DNA from: Desulfatiglans anilini DSM 4660
Lineage (GTDB): Bacteria > Desulfobacterota > DSM-4660 > Desulfatiglandales > Desulfatiglandaceae
DNA: 35,152 nt
Direction: 5' to 3'
Assembly (NCBI RefSeq): GCF_000422285.1
Contig: NZ_AULM01000038.1
Span: 1-35,152, forward strand
Part shown: one piece after another, positions 24,061 to 33,665 of the stretch
Layout of the letters: the number at the start of each line of letters is the position of its first letter
Position numbering within the stretch: position 1 is the stretch's first letter
The notes under the pieces: model-generated
Seen by the model: only the letters and a program-made list of their open reading frames with translations
Told to the model about the DNA's origin: nothing
The model's database searches: none
Program-made: the position numbers and the translations under genes

Positions 24061-25239
24061 ATGGAAGAAGTAGTCATTTGTAGTGCTGTCCGTACACCTA
24101 TCGGTAATTTTTTGGGAAAGCTAAGCGGGGTTAGCTGTACGGAGTTGGGAGCTATCGTAATTAATGGCGCCATTGAGAGAGCTGGAATTTCTAAAAATGC
24201 CGTAGACGAAGTTGTAATGGGGAATGTGCTTCCATGCGGATTAGGCCAGAACCCGTGTAGACAGGCAATGATAAAAGCCGGAAATTTGTCTTTTGACGTC
24301 GGTGCATTAACAGTTAACAAGGTATGTGGTTCTGGACTAAAGGCAATTATGCTTCTCGTGCAGGGAATTCAAGCTGGAGATGCTAGAGTAGGTGTAGGTG
24401 GGGGTATGGAGTCTATGAGCCAGGCGCCCTATTACTTAGACAAGGCTAGGACTGGATATCGAATGGGGGTGGGGGTCATAGCTGATCATATGGTCCATGA
24501 TGGGCTCTGGGATGTGGTAAACGATTTCCATATGGGCTATACAGCTGAAATTATATCAGAAAAGTTCAAAGTATCCAAAGAAGAAATGGATCAATGGGCG
24601 TTTGATTCAAATATGAAAGCGATAAATGCTTGGGATGAAGGGAAATTTTCTGAGGAGGTTATACCTGTTAAAGTCACTGGTCGAAATGGTATGACAATTA
24701 CTATCGACAGAGATGAAGGGCCGCGTGTGCCAGATTTATCTGAGATTAGGCATCTTCGGCCTGCTTTTAAAAAGGACGGTCTGGTTACAGCGGGGAATTC
24801 ATCTAAAATTAGTGATGGGGCCGCGGCTCTCCTTGTGATGGGTAGGAGACAAGCTGAGGAATTAGGGTGCAGCATAATGGCAACAATAACTGCGCAGGCT
24901 GCAGGAGGGCTAGGTCTCGAAGATGTACTAATGTCGCCCATTAAAGCAATTCCTAAAGCATTGAGTAAAGCAGGTCTGAAGATTGATGATATAGACATCT
25001 TTGAAATAAATGAAGCGTTTGCCGCTTCGACTGTTGGCGTTATGAAAGAGCTTGGGATAAACCCTGAAAAGGTGAATGTGCATGGTGGGGCAGTGGCTCT
25101 TGGGCACCCAATAGGGGCTAGCGGTGCGAGAGTTCTGACAACGCTTTTATACGCGATGAAAGACATGAAGGCCCGGAGGGGGGTAGCCTCACTATGTCTT
25201 GGAGGTGGGGAAGCTGTTGCTTTGGTTGTTGAGATGTAA
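24061..25239 (+). CDS. Acetyl-CoA acetyltransferase (thiolase) 2
   Basis: A 392-residue thiolase with canonical catalytic residues in canonical positions: Cys89 (VNKVCGSGLKA), NEAFAA, His349 (GHPIGASG) and Cys379 (SLCLGGG). It resembles biosynthetic and degradative acetoacetyl-CoA thiolases and would release acetyl-CoA from acetoacetyl-CoA or a related short 3-oxoacyl-CoA. AGGA precedes ATG 24061. It is isolated between two AT-rich gaps and may have its own promoter controlled from the 23585 operator. Confidence 0.95.
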   Translation: MEEVVICSAVRTPIGNFLGKLSGVSCTELGAIVINGAIERAGISKNAVDEVVMGNVLPCGLGQNPCRQAMIKAGNLSFDVGALTVNKVCGSGLKAIMLLVQGIQAGDARVGVGGGMESMSQAPYYLDKARTGYRMGVGVIADHMVHDGLWDVVNDFHMGYTAEIISEKFKVSKEEMDQWAFDSNMKAINAWDEGKFSEEVIPVKVTGRNGMTITIDRDEGPRVPDLSEIRHLRPAFKKDGLVTAGNSSKISDGAAALLVMGRRQAEELGCSIMATITAQAAGGLGLEDVLMSPIKAIPKALSKAGLKIDDIDIFEINEAFAASTVGVMKELGINPEKVNVHGGAVALGHPIGASGARVLTTLLYAMKDMKARRGVASLCLGGGEAVALVVEM

Positions 25240-25796
25240 AAATAAAAAGTACTAAAATGGAGAAGGATCGCGTATTGGATGATATATTTTCTGGTTTTGT
25301 TTAATCGTGCGGGTTGTTATTGCACCACGTAGAAGAGTTCGCATGAAAGAAAAAAATTCGCACGTGAAAGAATTGTAAAATAAAGAGATGGATGCTGAAA
25401 GCAAATTTTATGTATCGATATAATGGCATAGAATTAAAACCTTTCATGTGTTCTTCTAGAATGCGAATTGTATAAAATAAGAAAATAAACATTTATTTAA
25501 GTTATATAATAATTATATTGATGAATTGAAAAAAATAATGAGTTAGTATCTACAGGTAATTAGTAAGATATTGATTTATTGCAAAGTTAGGTGCATAAAA
25601 AATGAAACTGTTGTAAAAATTGCATTGATACGTACGAGTGTGAATTGCTATATAACACATAATTGAAATGCTTGGAAAACATAACTGTATTTTATTTACT
25701 GAATGGAAAATGTAATTAATATGGCACAGTAGAAAAGAGATATCCCTATAAAATAGAACGATTCGTTATTTAGAAAATTGATGTTGGAGGTAGCTT
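25240..25796. other. Intergenic very AT-rich region before the 12S gene
   Basis: About 557 bases; one 60-base sample (25501-25560) has only 11 G+C. No gene is supported. Close to its right end is AACGATTCGTT (25757-25767), a shortened relative of the operator motif but with a different half-site spacing, so I do not call it an operator. Confidence 0.4.
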
Positions 25797-27347
25797 GTGA
25801 GTGTTGAAGATAAAATACAAGAGCTACAAAAAAGAAATCGAGAAGCTGAGCTTGGCGGGGGACAGAGGCGAATTGATGAACAACATGCCAAAAGTAAACT
25901 CACAGCGAGGGAACGAATAGGCTTTCTTCTTGATGAAGGCACTTTCGAAGAGTTGGACAAGTTTGTTTTGCATAGGTGTCATGATTTTGGGATGGAAAAG
26001 CAGAGAGTACCTGGGGATGGCGTTGTTACCGGGTTCGGCACCATAAATGGGCGACTTGTATTTGTCTTTGCTCAGGATTTTACGGTTTTCGGCGGCTCAT
26101 TGAGTGGCGCGTTCGGAGAGAAGGTTTGCAAAATTATGGACTTGGCACTGAAAAGCGGTGCCCCTATTATAGGTTTGAATGATTCTGGTGGTGCTAGGAT
26201 ACAAGAGGGAGTTGTCAGTCTCGCAAGTTATGGAGAGATTTTTAAAAGGAATGTGTTTTGCTCGGGTGTTGTGCCTCAGATTTCTGTTATTATGGGGCCA
26301 TGCGCAGGAGGGGCTGTTTATTCACCTGCCCTAACGGACTTTATAATCATGGTAAAAAGAACAAGCAACATGTTCATTACTGGGCCAGAGGTGATAAAAA
26401 CAGTTACTGCTGAGACTGTAACTTCGGACGAGCTTGGAGGAGCTCTAACACATAACGCAAAAAGCGGTGTCGCCCACTTCGCAGCTGAGTCTGACTATGA
26501 CGCATTAGATAATGTTAAGAAATTATTAGGCTTCCTGCCGCAGAATTTCAGGGAAATGCCTCTAGAGAAGGAGTGTGTAGACGACCCAAAGCGTACCGAC
26601 AAGTCGCTTAACAAAATTGTGCCTACGAATCCGCGGACGCCGTACGATATGAAAGAGATTATTCACTCAGTTCTGGATAATCATGAGTTTTTCGAAGTGC
26701 AGAGGCGATTCGCAATGAATCTGATCGTAGGGTTCGGGCGATTGAATGGGATGGTTGTGGGAATCGTGGCCAATCAGCCTCGAGTTCTCGCGGGGTGCCT
26801 TGATATCAACGCTTCTCTGAAGTGCTCAAGATTCGTAAGAACTTGTGACTGCTTCAATATTCCACTTGTTACGTTTGTTGATGTGCCTGGCTTTCTGCCT
26901 GGTATTAATCAGGAATATGGCGGAATCATAAAACATGGTGCTAAGATAATATACGCATACTGTGAGGCGACTGTTCCGAAAATTACTGTTATTACTAGGA
27001 AGGCGTATGGTGGAGCATATGATGTAATGTCAAGTAAACATCACGGGGCTGATATAAATTTCGCATATCCAACAGCTGAGATTGCTGTAATGGGACCTGA
27101 GGGGGCTGTGAATATTATATACAAGAAAGAAATTAACGGCGCAACGAATGGTGAGCATATAAAAAAGAAGTTTGTTGAAGAATATCGTGAGAGTTTTGCA
27201 AGTCCATTCAAGGCGGCTGAGTTGGGATATATAGATCACATCATTTTTCCTGAAAACACACGGCCTCGACTTATAAAAGCCCTCAAAATGTTAAAAACAA
27301 AAAAGGACTGGATTCCAGAGAGACGACATGGAAACGTTCCTTTGTAG
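25797..27347 (+). CDS. Propionyl/methylmalonyl-CoA carboxyltransferase, 12S subunit type
   Basis: A 516-residue carboxyltransferase of the classical PccB/transcarboxylase 12S family. The N-domain has [11 protein letters not shown] (residues 128-138) and [12 protein letters not shown] (167-178). The C-domain has [35 protein letters not shown] with the propionyl-type Asp409, and [11 protein letters not shown]. It would transfer the carboxyl group between biotin and propionyl-CoA/methylmalonyl-CoA. GTG 25797 is the start, set by GGAGG at 25786-25790. The next gene is the 5S partner, pointing to methylmalonyl-CoA:pyruvate transcarboxylase. Propionyl-CoA carboxylase or a sodium-pumping decarboxylase are alternatives if a biotin carboxylase or membrane subunit lies elsewhere. 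Confidence 0.93.
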   Translation: MSVEDKIQELQKRNREAELGGGQRRIDEQHAKSKLTARERIGFLLDEGTFEELDKFVLHRCHDFGMEKQRVPGDGVVTGFGTINGRLVFVFAQDFTVFGGSLSGAFGEKVCKIMDLALKSGAPIIGLNDSGGARIQEGVVSLASYGEIFKRNVFCSGVVPQISVIMGPCAGGAVYSPALTDFIIMVKRTSNMFITGPEVIKTVTAETVTSDELGGALTHNAKSGVAHFAAESDYDALDNVKKLLGFLPQNFREMPLEKECVDDPKRTDKSLNKIVPTNPRTPYDMKEIIHSVLDNHEFFEVQRRFAMNLIVGFGRLNGMVVGIVANQPRVLAGCLDINASLKCSRFVRTCDCFNIPLVTFVDVPGFLPGINQEYGGIIKHGAKIIYAYCEATVPKITVITRKAYGGAYDVMSSKHHGADINFAYPTAEIAVMGPEGAVNIIYKKEINGATNGEHIKKKFVEEYRESFASPFKAAELGYIDHIIFPENTRPRLIKALKMLKTKKDWIPERRHGNVPL

Positions 27348-27422
27348 AGGGTGTGGTAGTTCAAGGGAATTATTAAATTTTTATATTATATACTAAGTTT
27401 GTAATTTAAGTAGGAGATTGAA

Positions 27423-28916
27423 ATGTACGACTTGTTAGAAGAAGGCGTTATAAATCCTCTTAAGATTCAAGATAATACGTTTAGAGATGGTCACCAGTCC
27501 CTTTTAGCTACTAGGATGAGAACTGATGACATGATTCCCATCGCTGAGAAGATGGATACGGTGGGGTTTTGGGCTATGGAAGTGTGGGGGGGGGCGACCT
27601 TTGATACGATGCATAGATTTCTAGGGGAGGATCCGTTTGAAAGGATCAAAACTTTAAAAAAATATATTAAGAAAACCCCTTTTTCTATGCTTTTGAGAGG
27701 CCAGAATCTGGTTGGATACCGAAATTATGCAGATGATGTAAGCAAGCTTTTTGTGGATAAGAGTTGCGAAGCTGGCATGGATATTTTTAGAGTGTTTGAT
27801 GCGTTAAACGATTTTCGAAATTTCCAGACGGTTGTTGAACGAATAAAGGCTAACGGGAAACATTTTCAAGGTACCATATGCTATTCACTGACAGAACGCC
27901 GTATGGGGGGTGATGTTTTTAATCTTAAGTATTATGTTGAAAAGGCAAAGGAGATTGAAAGAATGGGAGCGGATACGCTATGCCTTAAAGACATGGCTGG
28001 GATTATGGCTCCATTTGACATAGCGAAACTTATTATTGAATTGAAGAAAGAAATTGGAATCCCTATTCACCTGCATACGCACTACACCAGCGGAATGGCT
28101 TCGATGGTGTATCTAGAGGCGATTAAAGCAGGGGTGGATATTATAGATACATGCCTTGCACCGTTTGGGTTGAGAACTTCGCAGCCTGCTGTTGAGCCGA
28201 TCGTTGCAACCTTATTTGGTACAACGAGAGATCCTGGCTTTGATTTAAATGTCCTGCTTGAATTGGGTGATTACATTGAGACGGTTGCCCCAAAATACCG
28301 CGATTATCTTGCAAAACACCGAATGTCTGTTATTGATACGGGAGTTTTGGCGCATCAGGTGCCTGGGGGTATGATCTCCAATCTTGTGAGTCAACTGACG
28401 GAAGCGAAGGCGCTTGATCGACTGCCTGAGGTGTATAAGGAGGTTGCAGTAACCCGTCGTGAGCTTGGAATGCCTCCATTGGTCACTCCGACCTCGCAGA
28501 TCGTTGGTGTACAAGCCGTTCTTAATGTATTATTTGGCAGGTACAAGATGGTGACAAACGAGGTGAAGGATTTAGTCTATGGGTTGTATGGGAAGACCCC
28601 TGCTCCCGTTGATCCTGATATACAAGCTAAAGTGTTAAAAAACTATAAGCGCGGACAAACTCCTGTGAGAGGGCGTGCTGCAGATTATCTTGAGCCTGAG
28701 CTAGCAGATGCGAAGCAAAAAATAGGTAGTTTAGCTAGAGATGAATATGATCTTCTTATCTTCGCATTATACCGGCAGAGCGGGGAACAATTTCTTAAGT
28801 GGAAATATGGTTTAGAGGCGAGACCTCAAAAGATAAGAGCTAAGACTTTTGAAGAAATCGAAAAGGAAGATCAGGCTCTTGCTGCCGCTCTGAAGCAGGT
28901 ATGCCTAACAATATGA
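27423..28916 (+). CDS. Transcarboxylase 5S / oxaloacetate decarboxylase alpha-type subunit
   Basis: A 497-residue carboxyltransferase barrel protein of the pyruvate carboxylase/OadA/5S family. Metal and substrate residues are visible: DNTFRDGHQS (Asp22), the lysine that becomes carboxylated in LCLKDMAG (Lys189), and HLHTHYTSG (His218, His220). The protein ends without a biotin-carrier domain, as in 5S and unlike full OadA. It would decarboxylate oxaloacetate to pyruvate, loading biotin for the 12S reaction, or the reverse. AGGAG precedes ATG 27423. The neighbouring 12S and downstream sucCD-sdh genes fit propionate or methylmalonyl-CoA flow. The biotin carrier (1.3S) is not in the window. Confidence 0.93.
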   Translation: MYDLLEEGVINPLKIQDNTFRDGHQSLLATRMRTDDMIPIAEKMDTVGFWAMEVWGGATFDTMHRFLGEDPFERIKTLKKYIKKTPFSMLLRGQNLVGYRNYADDVSKLFVDKSCEAGMDIFRVFDALNDFRNFQTVVERIKANGKHFQGTICYSLTERRMGGDVFNLKYYVEKAKEIERMGADTLCLKDMAGIMAPFDIAKLIIELKKEIGIPIHLHTHYTSGMASMVYLEAIKAGVDIIDTCLAPFGLRTSQPAVEPIVATLFGTTRDPGFDLNVLLELGDYIETVAPKYRDYLAKHRMSVIDTGVLAHQVPGGMISNLVSQLTEAKALDRLPEVYKEVAVTRRELGMPPLVTPTSQIVGVQAVLNVLFGRYKMVTNEVKDLVYGLYGKTPAPVDPDIQAKVLKNYKRGQTPVRGRAADYLEPELADAKQKIGSLARDEYDLLIFALYRQSGEQFLKWKYGLEARPQKIRAKTFEEIEKEDQALAAALKQVCLTI

Positions 28917-28953
28917 GGGAAAAAGTCTAATGGTTAACGGAGAACAGTGAGTA

Positions 28954-30129
28954 ATGAGAATTCATGAATACCAGGCGAAAGAGATCATGCGGAGTTTCGG
29001 CGTGCGAGTGCCCGAAGGCGTAATTATTGATCATGCCGATGAGGCTAGCAATGCCTGCAAGGGGGTCAAGGGACCTCCATGGGTTGTGAAAGCTCAGGTG
29101 CATGCTGGGGCCAGAGGCAAGGGAGGTGGGATTATTGTTTGTTGCGATGCCAATGAAGTTCTTGAGGCAGCGAAGGCCATGCTTGGAAGATCCCTTGTGA
29201 CGGTTCAAACTGGTTCAGAGGGCGTCAAAGTAAGGAAGGTCCTCATCGAAGAGTGTATCGATATCTTCAGCGAATTCTACCTTGGGGTTGTAATTGATCG
29301 TGCCCATGCGAAACCTGCAATGATTTTCTGTCCGGCCGGGGGAATGGAGATCGAGGAAGTTACGGCTGTGAAACCGGAGCTTATTTGGAAAGAGTATATT
29401 TACTCTGGAATCGGTCTGATGCCCTTTCAGACGAGGAATTTAGTTTACCAGCTGGACCGACTTACCAGTGGTGATAGCATAAAAAAACTGAGGAGCGTTA
29501 TGAGTAGTATGTGGTCGGTATTTAGCAGTTGTGATTGCTCTTTGTTGGAGATTAACCCTCTTGCTCTAACAACAGGTGGGGAATTTATCGCGCTTGATGC
29601 AAAAATGAATTTAGATGACAACGCGTTGTATAGGCAGAGAAAGATGTTTGAGCTTGATGCTGGAGTTGAAAAAGATCCATCAGAGGCAATTGCAGATGCG
29701 TATGATCTTAATTATATTCGATTGAATGGAAGCATCGGGGTCATGGTAAATGGTGCAGGGTTGGCTATGGCGACTATGGACCTTATCAAGGCTGCTGGTG
29801 GAGAACCTGCTAATTTTCTTGACGTTGGTGGTGGTGCCAACGAAGAGAAAATAACAAAGGCGTTCGAAATTATTTTGAAGGACAGACGAGTAAAAGCGAT
29901 CCTTGTAAACATCTTTGGTGGAATACTTCGATGTGATGTTCTTGCCCGAGGAGTCGTCTCTGCGGCTGAGAAGAACGGTGTGGGCGTTCCTTTAATCGTG
30001 AGACTGGAGGGAACGAATGTAGCCGAGGGAAAGAAGATTTTTGAGGAATCCGGCGTGGAATTTCTGGTTGCACAGAATCTATTGGAGGCGGCGGAATTGG
30101 TCGCTAGGCAGGTTTCAGGAGAAAACTGA
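28954..30129 (+). CDS. sucC: Succinate-CoA ligase, beta subunit
   Basis: A 391-residue ATP-grasp protein matching Suc[13 protein letters not shown] opens it, [16 protein letters not shown] is the nucleotide lysine loop, [10 protein letters not shown] and [13 protein letters not shown] are metal sites, and [25 protein letters not shown] and [11 protein letters not shown] form the CoA-ligase domain. With SucD it interconverts succinyl-CoA and succinate with nucleotide phosphorylation. Here it would harvest energy from succinyl-CoA derived from propionyl-CoA. The stop is three bases before sucD. Codon use is less AT-rich than in the genes to the left. Confidence 0.97.
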   Translation: MRIHEYQAKEIMRSFGVRVPEGVIIDHADEASNACKGVKGPPWVVKAQVHAGARGKGGGIIVCCDANEVLEAAKAMLGRSLVTVQTGSEGVKVRKVLIEECIDIFSEFYLGVVIDRAHAKPAMIFCPAGGMEIEEVTAVKPELIWKEYIYSGIGLMPFQTRNLVYQLDRLTSGDSIKKLRSVMSSMWSVFSSCDCSLLEINPLALTTGGEFIALDAKMNLDDNALYRQRKMFELDAGVEKDPSEAIADAYDLNYIRLNGSIGVMVNGAGLAMATMDLIKAAGGEPANFLDVGGGANEEKITKAFEIILKDRRVKAILVNIFGGILRCDVLARGVVSAAEKNGVGVPLIVRLEGTNVAEGKKIFEESGVEFLVAQNLLEAAELVARQVSGEN

Positions 30130-30131
30130 TT

Positions 30132-31007
30132 ATGAGTATACTGCTCGATGAAAACAGCAGGGTGATCGTTCAAGGCATTACCGGCCGAGAGGGTGTTTTT
30201 CATGCCGAACAGATGCTTAATTACGGGACGTCGATAGTTGGCGGTGTTACTCCTGGAAAAGGAGGACAAACAGTATCGGGTGTTCCGGTTTTTAATACTG
30301 TATATGAAGCTGTGAAAAGTGATGGCGCAAATGTATCGTGTATTTTTGTCCCACCGGCATTTGCTGCCGACGCCATCATGGAGTCTGCCGCAGCCGGAAT
30401 AGAACTCATTGTATGCATTACTGAGGGTATTCCCACGATGGATATGGTAAATGTGATTGCGTACTTGAAAGAGAAAAATTCTATTTTGATTGGTCCTAAT
30501 TGTCCAGGTATTATCTCGCCTAGTAAGAGTAAGGTTGGAATCATGCCTGGAGCAATACACACTCAAGGGCATATGGGAGTTATCTCAAGAAGTGGAACAC
30601 TTACCTATGAAGTAGTCGACCAGCTGACCAAAATGGGACTTGGTCAATCGACGTGTGTAGGTATCGGAGGGGATCCTATAATCGGAAGTAATTTTATTGA
30701 CCATCTCAAGCGCTTTGATGAGGATACTGAAACGAAAGGCGTTGTACTCATCGGAGAGATTGGTGGGAGTGCTGAGGAAGAAGCGGCTCAGTACATAGAA
30801 AGCGATTTTCAAAAGCCCGTGGTGGCTTTTATTGCGGGACAAACTGCTCCCCCGGGAAAGCGAATGGGGCATGCAGGGGCTATAATTGCTGGAGGAAAGG
30901 GGAGGGCCGAGGATAAAATTCGCGCTCTGAGATCTTCCGGTATTACCATCGCTGTCAGCCTTGCTACTATTGGCAAAACTGTTTTGGAGGTAGTAGGACC
31001 GGATTAG
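30132..31007 (+). CDS. sucD: Succinate-CoA ligase, alpha subunit
   Basis: A 291-residue SucD. The CoA-binding Rossmann part starts with [18 protein letters not shown] and [20 protein letters not shown] is typical, and the phosphohistidine is His247 in [11 protein letters not shown], the same place as in E. coli. It partners SucC. The start codon is three bases after the sucC stop, so the two are co-translated. About 100 bases follow before sdhC, including two operator-like half-palindromes. Confidence 0.97.
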   Translation: MSILLDENSRVIVQGITGREGVFHAEQMLNYGTSIVGGVTPGKGGQTVSGVPVFNTVYEAVKSDGANVSCIFVPPAFAADAIMESAAAGIELIVCITEGIPTMDMVNVIAYLKEKNSILIGPNCPGIISPSKSKVGIMPGAIHTQGHMGVISRSGTLTYEVVDQLTKMGLGQSTCVGIGGDPIIGSNFIDHLKRFDEDTETKGVVLIGEIGGSAEEEAAQYIESDFQKPVVAFIAGQTAPPGKRMGHAGAIIAGGKGRAEDKIRALRSSGITIAVSLATIGKTVLEVVGPD

Positions 31008-31085
31008 AAACGTTCGAATGCGGCAGGGATTAGGGTATTTTTTATCCGAATTTTACTTGATTAGTTTTCCGTTAGGGATGTCACT

Positions 31086-31094
31086 ACGAACGTT
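31086..31094. promoter_or_regulatory. Degenerate TetR-type operator ahead of sdhC
   Basis: ACGAACGTT matches the first nine bases of the ACGAACGTTCGT palindrome; the right half-site is degenerate (AGG). A related inverted string, AACGTTCGA, is at 31009-31017. Both lie in the sucD-sdhC gap, 27 bases before the sdhC start in the nearer case. This is suggestive of the same regulator but weaker than the other sites. Confidence 0.35.
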
Positions 31095-31112
31095 AGGGGA
31101 GAGGGAACTGAA

Positions 31113-31763
31113 ATGGCCATTGATACCAGGGCTGCCGTTCTGACAACAGAAAGTGCATCGGCATATTTGGATTGGCTCCAGATGCTCACTGGGGCTGGGC
31201 TTATCCTATTTATGTGGAGCCATATGCTTCTGGTTGCTAGCGTTAACTTAGGTGCGAACGCTATGAACACGCTTGCCAGATTTCTTGAGGATACCTACAT
31301 GGCTCAGGTGGGGGGGCCGTTTATCGGTGCAACGTTTTTGATGCACTTCGTTTTAGCTGCCCGGAAGGTGCCTTTCAGGGTGGAGGACCAGAGCAGCATA
31401 TGGAAACACAGCAAAAGACTTAAGCATTCGGACACTTGGCTGTGGTTGATTCAGGCCTTTACGGCGATGATTATTCTCATTATGGGTTCTATACATATGT
31501 GGACGATACTCACCGACCTTCCGATTACGGCTGCCAAAAGCGCAGCCAGAATACAAGATGGATTCTGGCTTGTGTTTTATCTCATCCTTCTCCCCATTGT
31601 TGAAATTCACGTTGGAATAGGATTTTATCGAATTGGAGTGAAATGGGGGTTGATTAAGCGAAAAGGTCGAAAGAATTTCAAAAGATTCGAGAATATCTTG
31701 ACAGGGGTATTTATACTAATTGGGCTTGTCACGATCATTCGCTTTGTGACACTGACCGTCTGA
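31113..31763 (+). CDS. sdhC: Succinate dehydrogenase/fumarate reductase cytochrome b subunit (di-heme)
   Basis: A 216-residue membrane protein with five hydrophobic segments. Histidines at 37 (WSHM), 78 (LMHF), 128 (SIHMW) and 166 (EIHVG) are spaced much like the four heme ligands of Wolinella FrdC (44, 93, 143, 182). Glu164 stands two residues before the last ligand, the position of the essential Glu of the Wolinella proton pathway. It would anchor the flavoprotein and exchange electrons with menaquinone. The gene order C-A-B also matches Wolinella frdCAB. The direction of catalysis cannot be read from sequence. Confidence 0.93.
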   Translation: MAIDTRAAVLTTESASAYLDWLQMLTGAGLILFMWSHMLLVASVNLGANAMNTLARFLEDTYMAQVGGPFIGATFLMHFVLAARKVPFRVEDQSSIWKHSKRLKHSDTWLWLIQAFTAMIILIMGSIHMWTILTDLPITAAKSAARIQDGFWLVFYLILLPIVEIHVGIGFYRIGVKWGLIKRKGRKNFKRFENILTGVFILIGLVTIIRFVTLTV

Positions 31764-31822
31764 GTTATGAACACGGATTCTATTTCTCTACCAATCGTCA
31801 GCTTTCGACAGGGGTTATCACG

Positions 31823-33661
31823 TTGGAAACCATATTGACCGATCTACTGTGCATCGGTGCTGGTCTAGCCGGCGAACGGGTCGCCGTTGAATCAGCTTCG
31901 AGTGGATTTAGAACCATCTGCCTGAGCATTGTGCCGCCACGACGCTCTCATTCTTCCGCTGCTCAAGGGGGTATGCAGGCGGCACTCGGGCACTGCGCCA
32001 TGGGCGAGGGAGATTGCCCCGATGTGCACTTTCTAGACACTGTGAAGGGGTCCGATTGGGGGTGTGACCAGGAAGTGGTCAGACTGTTCGTGGACACAGC
32101 GCCGATCGCAGTTCGCGAGATGGCATTCTGGGGTATTCCTTGGAACCGGGTAGTACCGGGCAAGTCGTCCTACTTCAAGGGAGGGCAGAAATATGAAAAG
32201 GTTGAACCCACTGAAAGGGAGGGTCTTATCACTGCCCGGGATTTTGGTGGGACGGCCAAGTGGCGTACCTGTTACACATCCGACGGTACGGGGCATACGC
32301 TCCTTTACACCATGGACAACAAAGTCGTGGAACTCGGAGTGACGGTGCATGATCGCGTGGAGGCGATATCTCTTATCCACGATGGAGAGACGTGCAGCGG
32401 TGTGGTGGCCCGTTGCCTGAAAACAGGCAAACTTCGAGTCTATCTGGCCAAGGCGACGCTGATTGCAACGGGTGGCTATGGCAGGATCTACCGCGAGACC
32501 ACAAATGCCGTGATCAACGAAGGCTCCGGCGCCATCCTTGCTTTGGACACCGGAATCGTTCCCTTGGGAAACCCGGAGGCGGTTCAGTTCCACCCGACCG
32601 GCATTGTTCCTACCAATATCCTTGTGACAGAAGGGTGCCGGGGCGACGGAGGGACGCTCCTTGATGTCAACGAGGAACGCTTCATGCCCCAGTACGAACC
32701 GGAGAAAGCTGAACTTGCCTCGCGCGACGTGGTGTCGCGCTGGATGGCACAGCACATTCGGCAGGGTTTCGGGGTCAAGAGTCCCTACGGCGATCACTTG
32801 TGGTTGGATATCCGCCACTTAGGGGCACAGCACATCAAGACGAAGCTCCGCGAAGTGGAGGAGATTTGCAACAATTTTTTAGGGGTGGATCCGATCACCC
32901 AGCTCATCCCGGTGCGCCCAGCCCAGCATTACAGCATGGGAGGTGTACGGACGGACAAGGATGGCGCCGCCTACGGTCTAAAGGGATTGTTCGTAGCCGG
33001 CGAGGCGTCCTGTTGGGATATGCACGGGTTCAACCGCTTGGGCGGCAATTCCTTGGCCGAGACTATTGTGGCCGGCAGGATCGTGGGCAGTCAGATCGTT
33101 GAATGGCTGCAGGGGTATGAAACACAGTTCAAGACCTCCACAGTCCGGGACCGGGTGGGCCGCGATGAGGAGCGGATCAGGCGGCTGTGCACAGGCGCCG
33201 GCGGCAGGGAAAACGTCTTTGAAGTACTCAACGCCATGCGGGCTGAACTGATGGAGCGCGTCGGGATCTTCCGAAACGGTTCGGATCTTCAAAAAGCCGT
33301 CGAAAATCTGCAGAAAATTCATGAGAGGGCGCAAAAAGTAGGGCTCGGATCCAACGGGCTTGGAGCTAACCCCGAACTGAGCCTGGCCCTCAAGATCGAT
33401 AGAATGCTGAAGCTCGCGCTTTGCGTTGCCTACGCAGCCTTGCAGCGCGAGGAGAGCCGAGGTTGTCATTCCCGGGAGGATTTTCCCGCGAGAAACGATC
33501 GGGATTGGTTGAACCGGACCCTGGCTATATGGAGGGAAGGAAACGATCTGCCGACCCTCGACTATGAGCCAACCTCAAAGCTCATGGAGATCCCTCCTGG
33601 CGAAAGAGGGTATGGCGTGTGCAAGATTATCACCTGCGATGGGGATATCATAGGAGACTGA
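31823..33661 (+). CDS. sdhA: Succinate dehydrogenase/fumarate reductase flavoprotein subunit
   Basis: A 612-residue flavoprotein. The FAD loop is CIGAGLAGERVAVE (residues 10-23), the FAD-linked histidine is His43 in RSHSSAAQGG, and FHPTGI, RDVVSRW (active-site Arg) and RPAQHYSMGGV are the substrate-side motifs, with AGEASCWDMHGFNRLGGNSLAE later. It interconverts succinate and fumarate. The start is TTG 31823, the only start in frame near AGGGG (31810-31814); it leaves the family N-terminus intact. Its GC content is clearly higher than that of sucC. sdhB follows after four bases. Confidence 0.95.
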   Translation: METILTDLLCIGAGLAGERVAVESASSGFRTICLSIVPPRRSHSSAAQGGMQAALGHCAMGEGDCPDVHFLDTVKGSDWGCDQEVVRLFVDTAPIAVREMAFWGIPWNRVVPGKSSYFKGGQKYEKVEPTEREGLITARDFGGTAKWRTCYTSDGTGHTLLYTMDNKVVELGVTVHDRVEAISLIHDGETCSGVVARCLKTGKLRVYLAKATLIATGGYGRIYRETTNAVINEGSGAILALDTGIVPLGNPEAVQFHPTGIVPTNILVTEGCRGDGGTLLDVNEERFMPQYEPEKAELASRDVVSRWMAQHIRQGFGVKSPYGDHLWLDIRHLGAQHIKTKLREVEEICNNFLGVDPITQLIPVRPAQHYSMGGVRTDKDGAAYGLKGLFVAGEASCWDMHGFNRLGGNSLAETIVAGRIVGSQIVEWLQGYETQFKTSTVRDRVGRDEERIRRLCTGAGGRENVFEVLNAMRAELMERVGIFRNGSDLQKAVENLQKIHERAQKVGLGSNGLGANPELSLALKIDRMLKLALCVAYAALQREESRGCHSREDFPARNDRDWLNRTLAIWREGNDLPTLDYEPTSKLMEIPPGERGYGVCKIITCDGDIIGD

Positions 33662-33665
33662 GATC

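Noticed and set aside
25757-25767. AACGATTCGTT as a further TetR operator
   Set aside because: The half-site spacing is three bases shorter than in the other sites, so it would not fit the same dimer; chance is likely in this AT-rich gap.
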